A stretch of 64,000 nt of DNA from Reticulitermes speratus (lineage: Eukaryota > Arthropoda > Insecta > Blattodea > Rhinotermitidae): contig JAJKFL010000026.1 of the NCBI GenBank assembly GCA_021186555.1, positions 6,403,209-6,467,208 on the forward strand, read 5' to 3'. Below, piece after piece: positions 1 through 10,570 of this stretch; the first letter of the stretch is position 1, and each line of letters opens with the position of its first letter. The position numbers and the translations under genes are program-made. The notes below the pieces were generated by a model. It did not search any database. It saw nothing but the letters and a program-made list of their open reading frames with translations, and was not told the DNA's origin.

Positions 1-690
1 TCTCAGGTTATTTTCATATACATCTTCCCATACATATCAGAAAACGTCTGCATAGATATGTTGGTTCAGTCTGTCCCTATAGAACAAACTCACGATGCAC
101 AATGCCATGCGTATCAAAACTAACATCAGCAAGCATTTCACACAGCAACAAACTTCTCTGGCCTTCTTCAGGCAGGGAGATCCCATGTTCTGTCATCTGT
201 GATAACCTCTGAAAGGAAGTATGAATGTCTGATGTTTCTCCAGAGTGTCTTGGTACACAATGATGCAATTCTAATTCTGTTCCAGCTCATCAATTAGCAG
301 ACAAGGCACAAATTTTGACACAATGTCATACAATCCAATCTTGTGTCAAAATTCTATGGCTTAAACCAAAAGCCTGCCTAACTCATTAGCCAAATTATGG
401 ATATTAATACGTCTATTTTAGTGAGAAAACCCTTAACTTGTTCTATAGTTCTGCACATTCTGCTGGCTGGCAGGCATCCTGAACATTCAGCATCCTCGAC
501 AGATTGCACTCCATTTTTGCTCTACAAAGCAATCAAATCCTACAGTGTGCCTCATTGCTTCCACTCTGAAAGCAGTGTTAACATGTGAAAGGTTTCTGAG
601 GCAGTTTTGCCCAATCTGAAGCAGAACCTGATGCATACGCATTGTTCTTTAACGTCTGTCATTTTCTGAAGGAACAAAAACTGCACAGGA
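1..690 (-). pseudogene. Mariner-like transposase remnant (cut by window edge)
   Basis: Read on the minus strand across frames, this stretch follows the order of a mariner-family transposase. An N-terminal HTH part near 560-660 reads like RFCFRLGKTASETFHML. A GRTSVEDDE-like spacer lies near 470-520, a KFVPxLLxDE-like segment near 270-310, and a DxxGIVHREFV segment near 75-105. Several stops and frameshifts interrupt it, so it cannot be functional. The 3' part runs off the left edge of the window. The family assignment rests on motif order I recognise from mariner transposases; no terminal inverted repeat was found. Confidence 0.6.
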
Positions 691-1771
691 TACAACATAT
701 GACCATGCAGGTTCTACTCCACCCCCATTTTGATAATGAGTTCTGTACTAACTGCAGTAGTGTTGTGGTGGGCAGGATGTAACAGGCGGCAGCCTAACAC
801 TTCAACAGAAGGACCCCAGTGTGACCAATATGGGTGGCTACATATGCTGATGGAAAAGTTCCCCTTAGAAAAAACACCATGAGACATATTCCTAGCCACT
901 GAAACCTTTATATTCTACATCCAGTTCCTCCACAGCTCAATACAGTACACCACAAATAATTATCCTAAACACAAATTGAGTGGAATTCAATTCCTAGCAC
1001 CGATACACTGTTTCTTCCAAACATTGTTACAGACTAGCTGTGGAACTCAGCCCGTCTCCTATCCAAGCAGTACTTTTGGCTCTCACCCCAACAAAATTTA
1101 ATGGAGCAGTCTTAGTATTGAGGTTAAGAATCTGTGAATATTTAATGTCACTCCTGCACAGAAACACTTTACATTTTATCCAAGAACTCAGTATGACTGA
1201 ATCAATAATGGAGGCCATGAAATGTAAGAACACCACACACCAAAATGTTATAATGCATTACCTTGAGCTGATCTTCCTCAACTGCACTGCTGTTATTCCA
1301 CCGACTCTTCCCCTTACCTTTGATGTCTCAGCAAGTTTCAGTTCCCATCTTACATGATGGTGAAAAACTGACCTCTTGATGTCATCCTGTAGTGCTATTA
1401 TACACTTATCGTTCTATTTACTAAACAAAAACTGTTGGAACTTTAATTAACTACAGTCTTAGCTGTAACAACAGCCACCTGTTTCTTCACGTACACAACC
1501 ATCAGACTCGGACTCAAAGTGTCACTCTACCAACAGTTTCTCACAAAAGTTAACAGCAGCAAATTAAAGGGTACCAGAGACCTTGCATTCAATACTACAA
1601 AACTAAAAACATGTTAGGAAATGTAAACCTACTGTAACAATTCTGGCATGATCAGACCACCTTGTTTAATTTTATCAAAAACCATATGGCTTACATAAAA
1701 ACACATTGGACATAAAATGTGTGCTTCAGTCTAACTCTACAGATTTCGTTTAAGGCCACTTCTGTCATATA
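691..1771. other. No supported gene
   Basis: AT-rich sequence with only short unrelated open frames on both strands, including a 105-codon plus frame at 1040-1357 that I do not recognise. No splice-flanked exon with conserved motifs was seen. Confidence 0.4.
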
Positions 1772-2682
1772 CCGTATATTCTCGAATCTAAACCGCACCC
1801 GAATCTAATCCGCACCCAGTTTTGAAGACTTCTTAAACGAAAAAAGTTAGTTCGCGATTCTAATCCGCACCTTTCCTTCAACCACCCCTTGCCCACGGGG
1901 CGACTGATTGAATAATATTGGATGTTACCAATGCGTTAAAATCCGACGCTACGCCTGTGGCCGATGAGTCATACCGATAGAGGCGGGGCCTTTCTCAACA
2001 GACGTGCGCAATCTCGTCTGAAGCCAGCTGATCTTTAGTTGTTGAAACGGTGGAGGTGCTTGTTCCGATTTGTCGTGTACCGTAGTTATGGAAGAGGGAC
2101 ACCTGAAATCTAAACGACTCTCATATACGGCAAAGTTCAAACGTGAAGTTATTCGGTGCACAGAGGAGAATGGAAACCGCAAAGCCGCTGCAATTTTGGA
2201 GTTGATGAAAGCAACGTTCGACTATGGCGGAAACACAAGGCAGCGATCAGCGGGTGTGAGGCGTCACGAAGGAAATTCACTGGACCCAAGAAAGGACGAT
2301 TTCCTGAAATTGATGATGCAGTCTTCACGTTTTTTCAAGAGAGACGCAAGATGGACTGTTCGTGAGTTATGATCTACTCGCGAGGAGGCGATAAAGAAGG
2401 CCAGATCTTTGAACATTCCTCGAATTATGAGTGATGACGGCGAGTCTGATGAATAATAAATTATAATAATAAATAATAAAATAATAGATTATTGTATTGT
2501 ATTGTTCTTACGTTTATTAATTACGTTAATTACGTTATTGTTATATTGTACAGCAGCTCAATCATTTTTCCAAAATCCAGCTCTAGACCGCGAATCTAAT
2601 CCGCACGCGAATCTAATCCGCATCTGATTTTTTAGCCTTCTAAAACTGTAAAAAAGTGCGGATTAGATTCGAGAATATACGG
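1772..2682 (+). mobile_element. Pogo/Tigger-like DNA transposon, internally deleted
   Basis: The element has terminal inverted repeats starting CCGTATATTCTCGAATCTAA and ending with the complementary sequence. It is flanked by TA dinucleotides at 1770-1771 and 2683-2684, the target duplication expected of Tc1/mariner/pogo elements. The inside holds an N-terminal piece of a CENP-B-type HTH transposase joined to a short acidic C-terminus, so it is a 911-bp deletion derivative. A second copy in the opposite orientation lies at 15434-16143 and shares both ends and the AT-rich 3' segment. Confidence 0.85.
2088..2456 (+). pseudogene. Pogo-like transposase fragment (HTH N-terminus fused to acidic tail)
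   Basis: Starting at ATG 2088 the frame encodes KRLSYTAKFKREVIRCTEEN, typical of the CENP-B-like N-terminal helix-turn-helix of pogo/Tigger transposases. Around 2195 a shift to the next frame is needed to continue with FGVDESNVRLWRKHKAAISG and then GPKKGRFPEIDD. Near 2420 the reading runs straight into MSDDGESDE and a stop at 2454, the kind of acidic tail that closes such proteins. The whole DDE catalytic domain is therefore missing. It could have been mobilised only in trans. Confidence 0.75.
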
Positions 2683-2880
2683 TATGTCTTCAGTTACACA
2701 TCAATTATTGCTCCACTTTAAGAAAAACTGGAAAGTTGATAAATTTTTAGTAACACTCCCCAATAAAAAATTCCATGAAAATCTGTACAGGGCTTGAGTT
2801 CTTACATGCACAGATGTGTTTGCAACTTTTCATTAGAAATACACCAAAAAAAAATTATTAGATCTTTCTTGGAAGTGTTA

Positions 2881-4766
2881 CCAAGCCAGTATTGGCATTA
2901 TTTTCGGTGATGGAACAATTAAAGACCATAACAAACCTCCCTAATGAATATAATGGAGGAAACTATATACAGTTAGCAAACTTAGGCAATGTTAAAGTGA
3001 ACCAAGAATTTAAAATGATCATGTTGGACATAAAAATTTTATATGTCAACATCTTTACAACTGAATCTAAAAAATTATGGCATATCTAATAAAAACTAAC
3101 ACATTAACAGTTATAAAGAAATGGCAAACCTAATGAATGCTGTTTTAAATCAAAATTATTTTCAGTTTCATGGATCACATTATAAATATGAGAACGGGGT
3201 ACCTTTGGGATTGCCTATTTCCAGGTCACTATTCAAGAACCTTCTACAAAATCTGGAAGGCAAATTTATAAAATGCAGCAGCAAAAGTAAAGCATTAATT
3301 TATTATACTACGGGTGTCCGAGAAGTCACTGTACACCTGACTTCTTTATTTTATCATACTTGCATTTTATGGATCTGGTGGATCTGTGTGGGCACCCTCA
3401 CGGTCCTCACAGAGCTTGATGCATCATCACATCCTTTGTAACATCTTCCACATAATTTATGGTGCTGAAGAGGTGAAGGTATCAGTAATGACAACTCATA
3501 ATTCAGAGTTGGTGCACAGGCTGTTATCAGGTATGGTCAAAGTTGGGACTGCATTGAGGCCATGGCAGTGGCAAAAGGAATGCTGCAGAAACCACAACCA
3601 ATACAATGGCCTGTGAAAGCTTCAATGAGGAATTCATGCACAGTCAGGGTGAAATAAGCTGGAGCACTATCTTGCTGAAACCACACCTGTTCCATGCTCC
3701 TGGTGTTGTTTGGCTCCGGTGTAACATAATTCCGCAACATTTTAAGACACAGTTCGTGTCAAAGAAATATGGGCCAATGACATAACTGGCAGTTACATCA
3801 TCTGCCCTGTCATCATGTGTGGTGAGTGGTCTGCCATCTCAAGCATGTGATGATGATTCTGTTTAGCCCAAAAAACATTTTAAGATAAGGAGCTGCGGTA
3901 AATTGCACATTCATCTGAAAAGAGAACTTTCCCACGGGACAAGGCTGTCAGAAATCGTTCCAACAAAGCACATGCTTTGTGATGTAATCTTATGTCACTA
4001 TCGCCGAGTTCATTTAGAGACACTGGCCCAAATGACTTCATTGCCAGGTCCCTCTTGTGATCAAACATGGTTGAATGCAGTACTCCAAATTCTGCGGTCG
4101 TTTCCACAAGGACTTGTGTGGTGATTGTTCAATGAAAGCAGCAACAGCAGCACACATCACCATTCAGGATATTGGTTGACTGCTCTGAGGAAAATCCTTC
4201 ATATTCCCATATAGAGAGGCATGTTTTTCCCACAATGAAAGAAATGGCTTCCCAAATCACTGCTGAAATGGTGTCATCACCTGATTCATTGTCTGACCTG
4301 TGATGTCTTTTTATACATCTCAACACTTGCTACCAAACTCTCCTCAATGGAATAACTGCTCATATCTGCCATTCTCAACTTCACACAACACACAACTAAT
4401 AACAGGAAAATGCAACCCTGGGTGTTGGCTCATCACAGCTTTGTCATATGTGCATTGCTACACAGGGTTGCCAAGTCATGTAAAGTAATGCCAAGTCATA
4501 AAATGCAGATGTAATGAAATACATAAATAAATGTGTCAGGTGTACAGTTAACTTCTCGGACACCCTGTAGATGTGTAGTGAATATTCTGATCACTTATGA
4601 TGGAAACCAAGGCTAAGGCAGACATACTGACACACAGTTTTAACAATATGTATAAGGCATAAGTTTAATGCAACTGCAGTGCACGAGAACGGAATAATAT
4701 TTTTGGATTTAGTAAACAAGAAAAGTTTAAGTCACCTCATAAGGACACTTATTAGTAACTAATCAA
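2881..4766 (+). mobile_element. Penelope-like element RT remnant, split by a mariner
   Basis: The plus strand at 3121-3300 reads NQNYFQF, then ENGVPLGLPIS, then LLQNLEGKFIK and ALIYYT, matching RT core motifs of Penelope-like elements. The frame stops at the mariner inserted at 3311. It resumes after 4567 as CVVNILITYDGNQG, then ADILTHSFNNMYK, then AVHENGIIFLDLVNKKS. The position of the catalytic YVDD box reads CVVN, so both catalytic aspartates are lost. Frameshifts near 4615 and 4660 complete the decay. No GIY-YIG domain was recognised. Outer limits are approximate. Confidence 0.7.
3311..4567 (-). mobile_element. Tc1/mariner-superfamily transposon, decayed, inside the Penelope-like element
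   Basis: The ends are inverted repeats of the form GGGTGTCCGAGAAGT...GTACACCTGAC, flanked by TA at 3309-3310 and 4568-4569. The minus strand carries transposase pieces: VLFSDECAIYRSSLS (around the first catalytic Asp) near 3885-3930, and VWFQQDSAPAYFTLTVHEFL (second Asp) near 3640-3700. The third-Asp region is degraded into a shifted frame near 3540-3600. The left end lacks one base relative to the right end. The insertion interrupts the RT frame between ALIYYT and the decayed YVDD box. Confidence 0.85.
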
Positions 4767-4767
4767 A

Positions 4768-5166
4768 CCACCCTCCACAACAAAAAATAGCAGCATACCA
4801 GTTCCTGTTACACTGAGTATACAGTCTACCATCAAGGCAAAACAAAACAAACAAAAAAAAAACACGTTACACAGATCATGGAAAATAACTGCTTCAAAAA
4901 ATTTTGAATTATTCCACTTTTAGTAATCAAATATAAATTAACCATACTTAAAATTAGCCACATTAAAAAGTACACAAAATCCTACTTGTAATGTTGAGGA
5001 ATGTCATACTTTGAATTATATGGTATTCTGAATTAATGAGGTCTTCTTGTACACCAGAGCTGTTACACTATGCATTCATTTCCTGACTTTAATGAACATA
5101 TATAAATAACTTCATATTTTAATTAAAACTATTAACACTGCCACTTCAAAACAATTTGTAGGAACT
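4768..5166. other. Tail of Penelope-like relic and AT-rich spacer
   Basis: After the last recognisable RT-like peptide, a plus frame reads HPPQQKIAAYQFLLH near 4770-4815, plausibly further Penelope-like RT sequence. Nothing is recognisable beyond about 4830. Confidence 0.35.
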
Positions 5167-5180
5167 ATAGTGTTAGTTCA

Positions 5181-5435
5181 GCGATCCCCGTGGCCGTGCG
5201 GTCTAAGGCGTGGGTCTTCGGCCGCTCGCTTACTAGGATCGTGGGTTCGAATCCCACCGGGGGCATGGATGTCTGTCTCTTGTGAGTGTTGTGTGTTGTC
5301 AGGTAGAGGTCTCTGCGACGAGCTGGTCCCTCGTCCAGAGGAGTCCTACCGAATGTGGTGTGTCTCAAATGTGTGTGACTATGAAACCTTGACGAAACGA
5401 GGAGGCCCAGGCCCATATAGGGCTGTCGAGCCATA

Positions 5436-5436
<1 letters not shown>
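5181..5436 (+). mobile_element. tRNA-derived SINE, family 1, copy 1
   Basis: The 5' part is tRNA-like: a box A region in GTGGCCGTGCGGTCTAAGG and a box B match in GGGTTCGAATCCC, closed by an acceptor-like CCACCGGGGGCA. A family-specific body follows (ATGTCTGTCTCTTGTGAGTG and onward), ending at GAGCCATAC and a long A tail. The flanking direct repeats ATAGTGTTAGTTCA at 5167-5180 and 5530-5543 are identical over 14 bp, which proves target-primed insertion and suggests a recent event. Other copies lie at 32338-32592, 44440-44695 and 58874-59125. Confidence 0.93.

Positions 5437-5512
<76 letters not shown>
5437..5512 (+). repeat. SINE poly(A) tail followed by (TA)n
   Basis: About 48 A residues run into about 14 TA repeats, directly after the SINE body and before the second target duplication. 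The TA run probably grew from the A tail. Confidence 0.95.
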
Positions 5513-5517
<5 letters not shown>

Positions 5518-5543
5518 AGATAAAATAAAATAGTGTTAGTTCA

Positions 5544-6055
5544 TGCCTTCATTAGTAACAGCAACATATTAATCCATTCTCAACCATCATCATCTGAGAG
5601 GTTCTGAAGTTTGTCCTTAGGCTGCATTAGTATTCTGTCTTGTCATCACCAAATGGCAACTTGACACTTTATATGCTTACTGCATTATAAACAAATAGCA
5701 AGTATTATCCTTTTTTTATATAAGTATTCAATTGAAGCTCAAGATAAGAAGTTCATAGGCACAAAGGTCATGAAGTCAAAGTGCTTGTATTAAGTCAGAT
5801 GGGGCATCTAGGAGCAACTAGCTAATGTAATAAAAACATTTTTAAACAGATGGTGACTTTAATACAAAAATATTAACGTGAATTCTCATTAAGACATTTT
5901 TTATACTGCACTGAAATTCACTGAGGTTTGCATAAGCATATTTCGAAACTTTTTGGGAACATAAAAAAATGCTGTCTAATCGTGACTCTGACTTGCAGAT
6001 ACACAGCTACCCGACAGAGGATAAACACTGCCCCAAGCAATATTTCCAGCACAGG
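5544..6055. other. No supported feature
   Basis: AT-rich spacer between the SINE and the 3' end of the minus-strand LINE. No gene or repeat was recognised. Confidence 0.4.
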
Positions 6056-6874
6056 TAAAATACTAATTAATTCATTAACTCCATGGAGCAGAGTCCCTCC
6101 TGAGAAGCTAACAGATCCTCAGCTATTCAAGAAATTCCCTGCATTTTATGGAACCTGAAGGTTCATTACCGCATTCACAGCCCGCAAACTGTCCCTATCC
6201 TGAGCCAGATCAATCCAGTCCATGCCTAACCCCATCCCACTTCTTGAAGATACATTTTAATATATCCTCCCATCTATGCATTGGTCTTCCACATGGTCTC
6301 CTTCCCTCAGGTCTCCCCACCAAGATTCTGTATGCACCTCTCCTCTCCCTAATACATGCTACATGCCCACCGCCCATCTCATTCTCCTCGATTTGATGAC
6401 CTGAATAATACTGGTAAGTATATATCATAAATTTCCTCATTATGTAGTCTTCTCCACTCCCCTGTTACCTCGTCCCTCTTCGGTCCAAATATCCTCCTCA
6501 GCATCCTATTCTCGAACACCCTCAGCCAAATTACAGTTCTGTATATCTTGATCTTTATGTTTTTGGATAGCAAACTGGAAGATAAAAGATTCTGCACTGA
6601 ATGATAGCAAGCATTCCCCGACTTCAATCTGTTCTTAATTTCTTCATGAATGGAATTTTGATTTGTTAGGATTGTTCCCAAATACCTGAACTGTTCCACC
6701 CTTTCAAAGGATTTATTAGCTTCCTTTATGTTGTGATTTTGTCTTGCATTCTGAACTCAAGACATGACCATGTACTTAGTTTTCACAGCATTTACTTCCA
6801 GACCAATCTCCTTACTAGCGACTACTAAAGCGTCTGTGTTTTCCTTTATAGTATGTATGCTTCCGGCCAATATA

Positions 6875-7442
6875 CAGGGCATACACAAAAGAATGGTGCG
6901 GTTTCAAAAGTGAATAAAAAATTTATGTCCCCAACTGAATACCAATTATGATGATTACATTCTACAACTGGACGGAGCTCCCCCCCCCCCCCCCCCATTT
7001 TCACAGGAATGTATGAGTGCTTCTCAATCGTGTTCTTCCACAGCGCTGGATCGGACGTGCTGCTGCAAATGGAGACAAGAACCTTCTCCCTTGGCCACCC
7101 CGTTCGCCAGATCTTACACCGTGCGATTTCTTTCTTTGGGGGTTCGTTAAAGACAGCGTTTATGTACCACCATTGCCCACGTCCATCCATGAAATTCGTG
7201 ATCGGATAACGCATGCACTGCAGGCCATTACAGCGGACATGCTACACCGGGTCTGGGATGAGTTTGATTACCGTGTGGATGTGTGTCGTGTGACCCAGGG
7301 TGCACACATTGAAGGATTGTAATTACCAAATGAGACACTTGGACAGTTGCCGCCGCTGACGGTGTATGTTGTGCCCGTGTAAGGTGAGAAATACATTTTT
7401 TATTCACTTTTGATACCGCACCATTCTTTTGTGTATGCCCTG
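6875..7442 (+). mobile_element. Mariner/IS630-type deletion derivative nested in LINE
   Basis: The inverted repeats start CAGGGCATACACAAAAGAAT and match in reverse at the right end, with TA on both sides (6873-6874, 7443-7444). The plus strand keeps the C-terminal third of a transposase: LPWPPRSPDLTPCDFFLWGF (third catalytic acidic residue) and a terminal region ending at 7322. The N-terminal two-thirds is missing and a C homopolymer sits at the deletion side (6980-6996). The host LINE sequence resumes exactly across the TA. A 78-bp palindromic MITE with the same ends lies at 60871-60948. Confidence 0.9.
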
Positions 7443-7613
7443 TATTAACATCATCAGCATAAACTAGAAGCTGATGTGTACCATTTAACTTCAAGCCCTC
7501 CTGGTTTGCCTGAACCCTCCTAATGGCATATTTTAAAGCAAAATTGAAAAGCAATGGTGATAAAGCATCTCCTTGTTTCAAACCATTCTTAATAGGAAAC
7601 ATATCAGACAAAT

Positions 7614-7983
7614 TTTATATTACTTTCACCATGCATTTTCACTCAATACTTAATAACCAACTAAATGCAAATTCATTTGAAACTATTTTACAGTTTATTA
7701 AATTCCTCTAAATTCCCCTACATATGTTTTGGTCTACTTATAGACCATCTTCAGGGGGTCACAAACTACACTTATTTCACATCCATATGTTCAGTGAATT
7801 GCTATATAAGTGATCTAGACTGCATATAGCAATTGACTGAACATATGGATGTGAAATAAGTGTAGTTTGTGACCCCCTGAAGATGGTCTATAAGTAGACC
7901 GAAACATATGTAGGGGAATTTAGAGGAATTTAATAAACTATAGAATAGTTTCAAATGAATGTGCATTTAGTTGGTTATTAAGT
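7614..7983. mobile_element. Long palindromic foldback element with hammerhead-like motifs, nested in LINE
   Basis: Two arms of about 160 bp (about 7647-7808 and 7824-7984) are near-perfect reverse complements around a spacer of about 15 bp. The element is flanked by a 13-bp direct repeat ATATCAGACAAAT at 7601-7613 and 7984-7996. The LINE sequence at 19965-19995 matches the joined flanks, confirming the insertion. Each arm carries a hammerhead-like core on opposite strands. The mechanism is unclear: a 13-bp duplication suits retroposition better than a cut-and-paste transposon. Confidence 0.85.
7873..7916 (+). ncRNA. Hammerhead ribozyme-like motif (right arm)
   Basis: Core CTGAAGA at 7877-7883 is followed by T and a perfect 6-bp stem II (GGTCTA 7885-7890 with TAGACC 7895-7900, loop TAAG). 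GAAAC follows at 7901-7905, then an ATAT loop and GTA at 7910-7912. The flanks CCCC (7873-7876) and GGGG (7913-7916) form stem I. This matches a type I hammerhead with a two-pair stem III, apart from one extra U after the CUGANGA core. The mirrored copy in the left arm (minus strand, about 7716-7757) has AAAAC in place of GAAAC. Confidence 0.6.
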
Positions 7984-8331
7984 ATATCAGACAAATGTCT
8001 GCCTACCCGGACTCTGCTATAGGTTTCATTTAAACACATTTCTAGCACCCTTACTAGTTTCACTGGATACCAAACTCAATGAGAATATTGTACAAAACCT
8101 CCCTCCTAACTGAATCATAAGCTTTCTTGAATTCTATAAATAGCTGATGCAATGCCTCATTGTATTCCCATTTTTTCTCAAGTATTTGACAAATGCAGAA
8201 TATATGATCAGTAGTCAGCCTGTTACGTCTAAATCTACACTGATGATCTGCAATAATTTCCTCTGCACATGGAGCAGGTAAAATACACTTGTATATATTT
8301 ATGGCTTGACTGAACAAATCCTTAGCAAAAT

Positions 8332-8501
8332 ACAAACCCCAATATAGCACCACCCTCACTTAGCACCCATGGAAGTCTGTAAACAGAAATTCCCTATTAT
8401 GTGGTATTTTGATTTACTGCCACCCTAGACATACTGCCATCCTCGATATACCAATACAAATTATGGTGAACAAACAGTGGCCCTACACTGGGGTTTGACT
8501 G
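8332..8501. mobile_element. Tigger-like MITE, family 3
   Basis: The right end reads GGGGTTTGACTG and the left end AAACCCCAATATAGCAC, an imperfect inverted pair of the CAGTCAAACCCC type with TA nearby. A related element at 63181-63316 shares both the end and internal sequence (for example AAATT(A/G)TGGTGAACA). Confidence 0.55.
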
Positions 8502-9257
8502 TGTACAATGATATAATCCACGTAATGACACAAAGACAAACTAAGGTTGCATGGACTGAAAATTAACCATTTCAAAACAAATGATGTGTGTCTGCAACAC
8601 AATAATCAAACAGCAGAGTCATCAATTTACCTTTACATTGCCATTACAATACACAACATATATTGCTGTAATTTGCACTTTTATCATTTGATTTCAATTC
8701 TGCAGTTCTAAGATACAAGGTCTCTGTTACCAAATGCCAATCCGCTGCTTCATTTGGCATTTTTGTGTCAACCTGCCGTGCATTTGCAACATTATAAACC
8801 AACATCATTCTTCACCGCACAATATTTTGAGAGATAGAGTAAGCAGCCTGAAAACAGATGGTAAGTCAGGCACAACAGAAGTATATACCATTTAAAATAA
8901 AAATTGCACAATTGCTTTGTGTCTAATGACTGTTCACAAACAAGACTAACAAATGATAAAGCATCCAAAGTGAGATTTTCACTCAACATAAGGAAGCAGA
9001 GTACTTGTTGAAACACCTTGTACTCCTACTATGTTCCCCACTGCTGTTGCAACTATCAGTTTCACTAGTGTGGGATATCTAGATGACAATACCTGTCAAG
9101 CAGAATGTACTGTCCAATTCTGGTAAACTGAGACTTCAAAGGTATTTAAGGAATGCAGGTAGCATGGGGTGGGTATTCTCCTGATGAGGGTATTTAACTC
9201 AGTGACTATTATCTGTACAAAAGCATTTGTCACTTACGTTACAATGACTCTACCAGC
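8502..9257. other. No supported gene
   Basis: AT-rich spacer. A 74-codon minus frame at 8792-9016 is unrecognised and has no supporting splice or motif evidence. Confidence 0.4.
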
Positions 9258-10570
9258 TAGAAGCCCGTGTCTTCACTTGACGAACAATCAGTCCCATCCT
9301 CTATGTCACCGCTTTCACATTCACCATTACCACCACTATCACTGTCAGGATTCAGGTCCATAGTAATGTTGTCTATGACATCTGGAACATCTCTTCCCCA
9401 GTATTCGTCTTTGACGTTTTCAACTTGTTTACAATACCCTTGCCAGTCGTCCTTTGTTACAAGTCACACTGAGTCTTTAGAAACTTGTAGTAATTTATGG
9501 AGGTTCATATCTGCTGTGATGGTGTTTTCATGCACAAGTCTCTTAATTTTGGCCCATGTAAGCTCTATAGGTTTAGGTCACATGCATGGAAGCAGTCAAA
9601 CAACTGTGTGACTGTGATTAACCAGTATGTGATCAATGTAGATAATCTCTTTGAGCTTCAGTGGAAGAATTAACTGATAGGTCATTTTTGCTCATGGTCT
9701 CATAGGACACTACACCCTTCTTGCAGAGCCATGATATCATGTCGGCTTTTACTGCGCAAGTTGACAGTGGTTTGTCAACCTGGGGACAGTGACAGGGAGC
9801 ATTACCTAAAACAATTACTGACTGAGGTGGAAGGTTTAGAATAGTTTCTCGGCTACCTACTTCTCAAAATTTGTTAAATTCATTTGCCCATGGTCGTCTC
9901 CTGCTGCAAGTCCAGCTTTGTAAATGAGAAATGTGTTAGGAATAAATCCATCAATTCCCCCTGCTGTTTCCTGAGTTCACATTAACATGTATGCCCATGA
10001 CTTCATCTTCTTGCCAACATTTGTGAAATGTTAAGTTGCTGTCTGTCCATGTGTCGTCAGTGTAAAATATCCAGTGTCCATTATCCCGATACTTCTGTAC
10101 TTCCTTCAGGTATCTTGACCTCCAGGTAACAATGTCTGCTCTCTCTACCAGAATTTCTCTCTTCAACTGGCATTTCCTCCACTTAAATCCTAGACTCTTT
10201 ACAATTTTATACAATGACAACATTCCCAAGGAAAATGTATTCTCTTTTTTATTATTGGTAACATCTTGGGGAGAGTTGAGACGTTCTTCTCATACATATA
10301 GGAAAAAAAAAATGGATTGTGTTTCTGATAATGCACTTATGAAAGTCATCCACAAACAACATTACGAGTGCCCTTCCGAGTCTTCTTGTCTGGGGATTTC
10401 AGAAGTTGATCTGGACTTCTAGCATTTCTCTCCCCGCGTTTTCTTTGAATCCTTAAAATGATTAATCGAGATATCCCTGTGTACATGACTGCCCTTTCTG
10501 TTGCTTTACTTATCGGTACCAACGGCAGTTTCTGCCTTGCTTCCTAGTCACATGTCTCAATACCATTTGC
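9258..10570 (-). pseudogene. DDE_3-type (IS630/Tc1-like) transposase relic
   Basis: The minus strand carries a decayed transposase in several frames. Near 10360-10540 lies an N-terminal part with PDQLLKSPDKKTRKGTRNVV. At 9951-10229 an open frame reads SLGFKWRKCQLKREILVERA, then WRSRYLKEVQKYRD, then WIFYTDDTWTDSNLTFHKCW; the YTDDTW box replaces the usual YLDETW that holds the first catalytic Asp. The C-terminus near 9258-9420 reads DVIDNITMDLNPDSDSGGNG followed by more acidic residues and a stop. Stops and frameshifts separate these pieces. No terminal repeats were identified. Confidence 0.65.

Larger units (their letters stand above)
6060..8331 (-). mobile_element. Non-LTR retrotransposon (LINE family A, RTE-like), 5'-truncated, with two nested insertions
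   Basis: From high to low coordinates the minus strand encodes RT motifs [54 protein letters not shown] and [10 protein letters not shown] (catalytic YADD kept). It continues with EQFRYLGTILTNQNSIHEEI and a C-terminal VFENRMLRRIFGPKRDEVTG region. The 3' UTR runs to about 6066. The copy is interrupted by a mariner-type element (6875-7442) and a foldback element (7614-7983), and has in-frame stops and frameshifts. Its closest relative here is the plus-strand copy at 19170-20960. RTE-like is my best clade guess. Confidence 0.85.

Noticed and set aside
5183..5266. Functional tRNA gene
   Set aside because: It is followed by the same 170-bp body and A tail in four copies with target duplications, so it is the head of a SINE.
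5170..5523. 117-codon ORF with poly-lysine and YI repeats
   Set aside because: It is a translation of the SINE, its A tail and a TA repeat.
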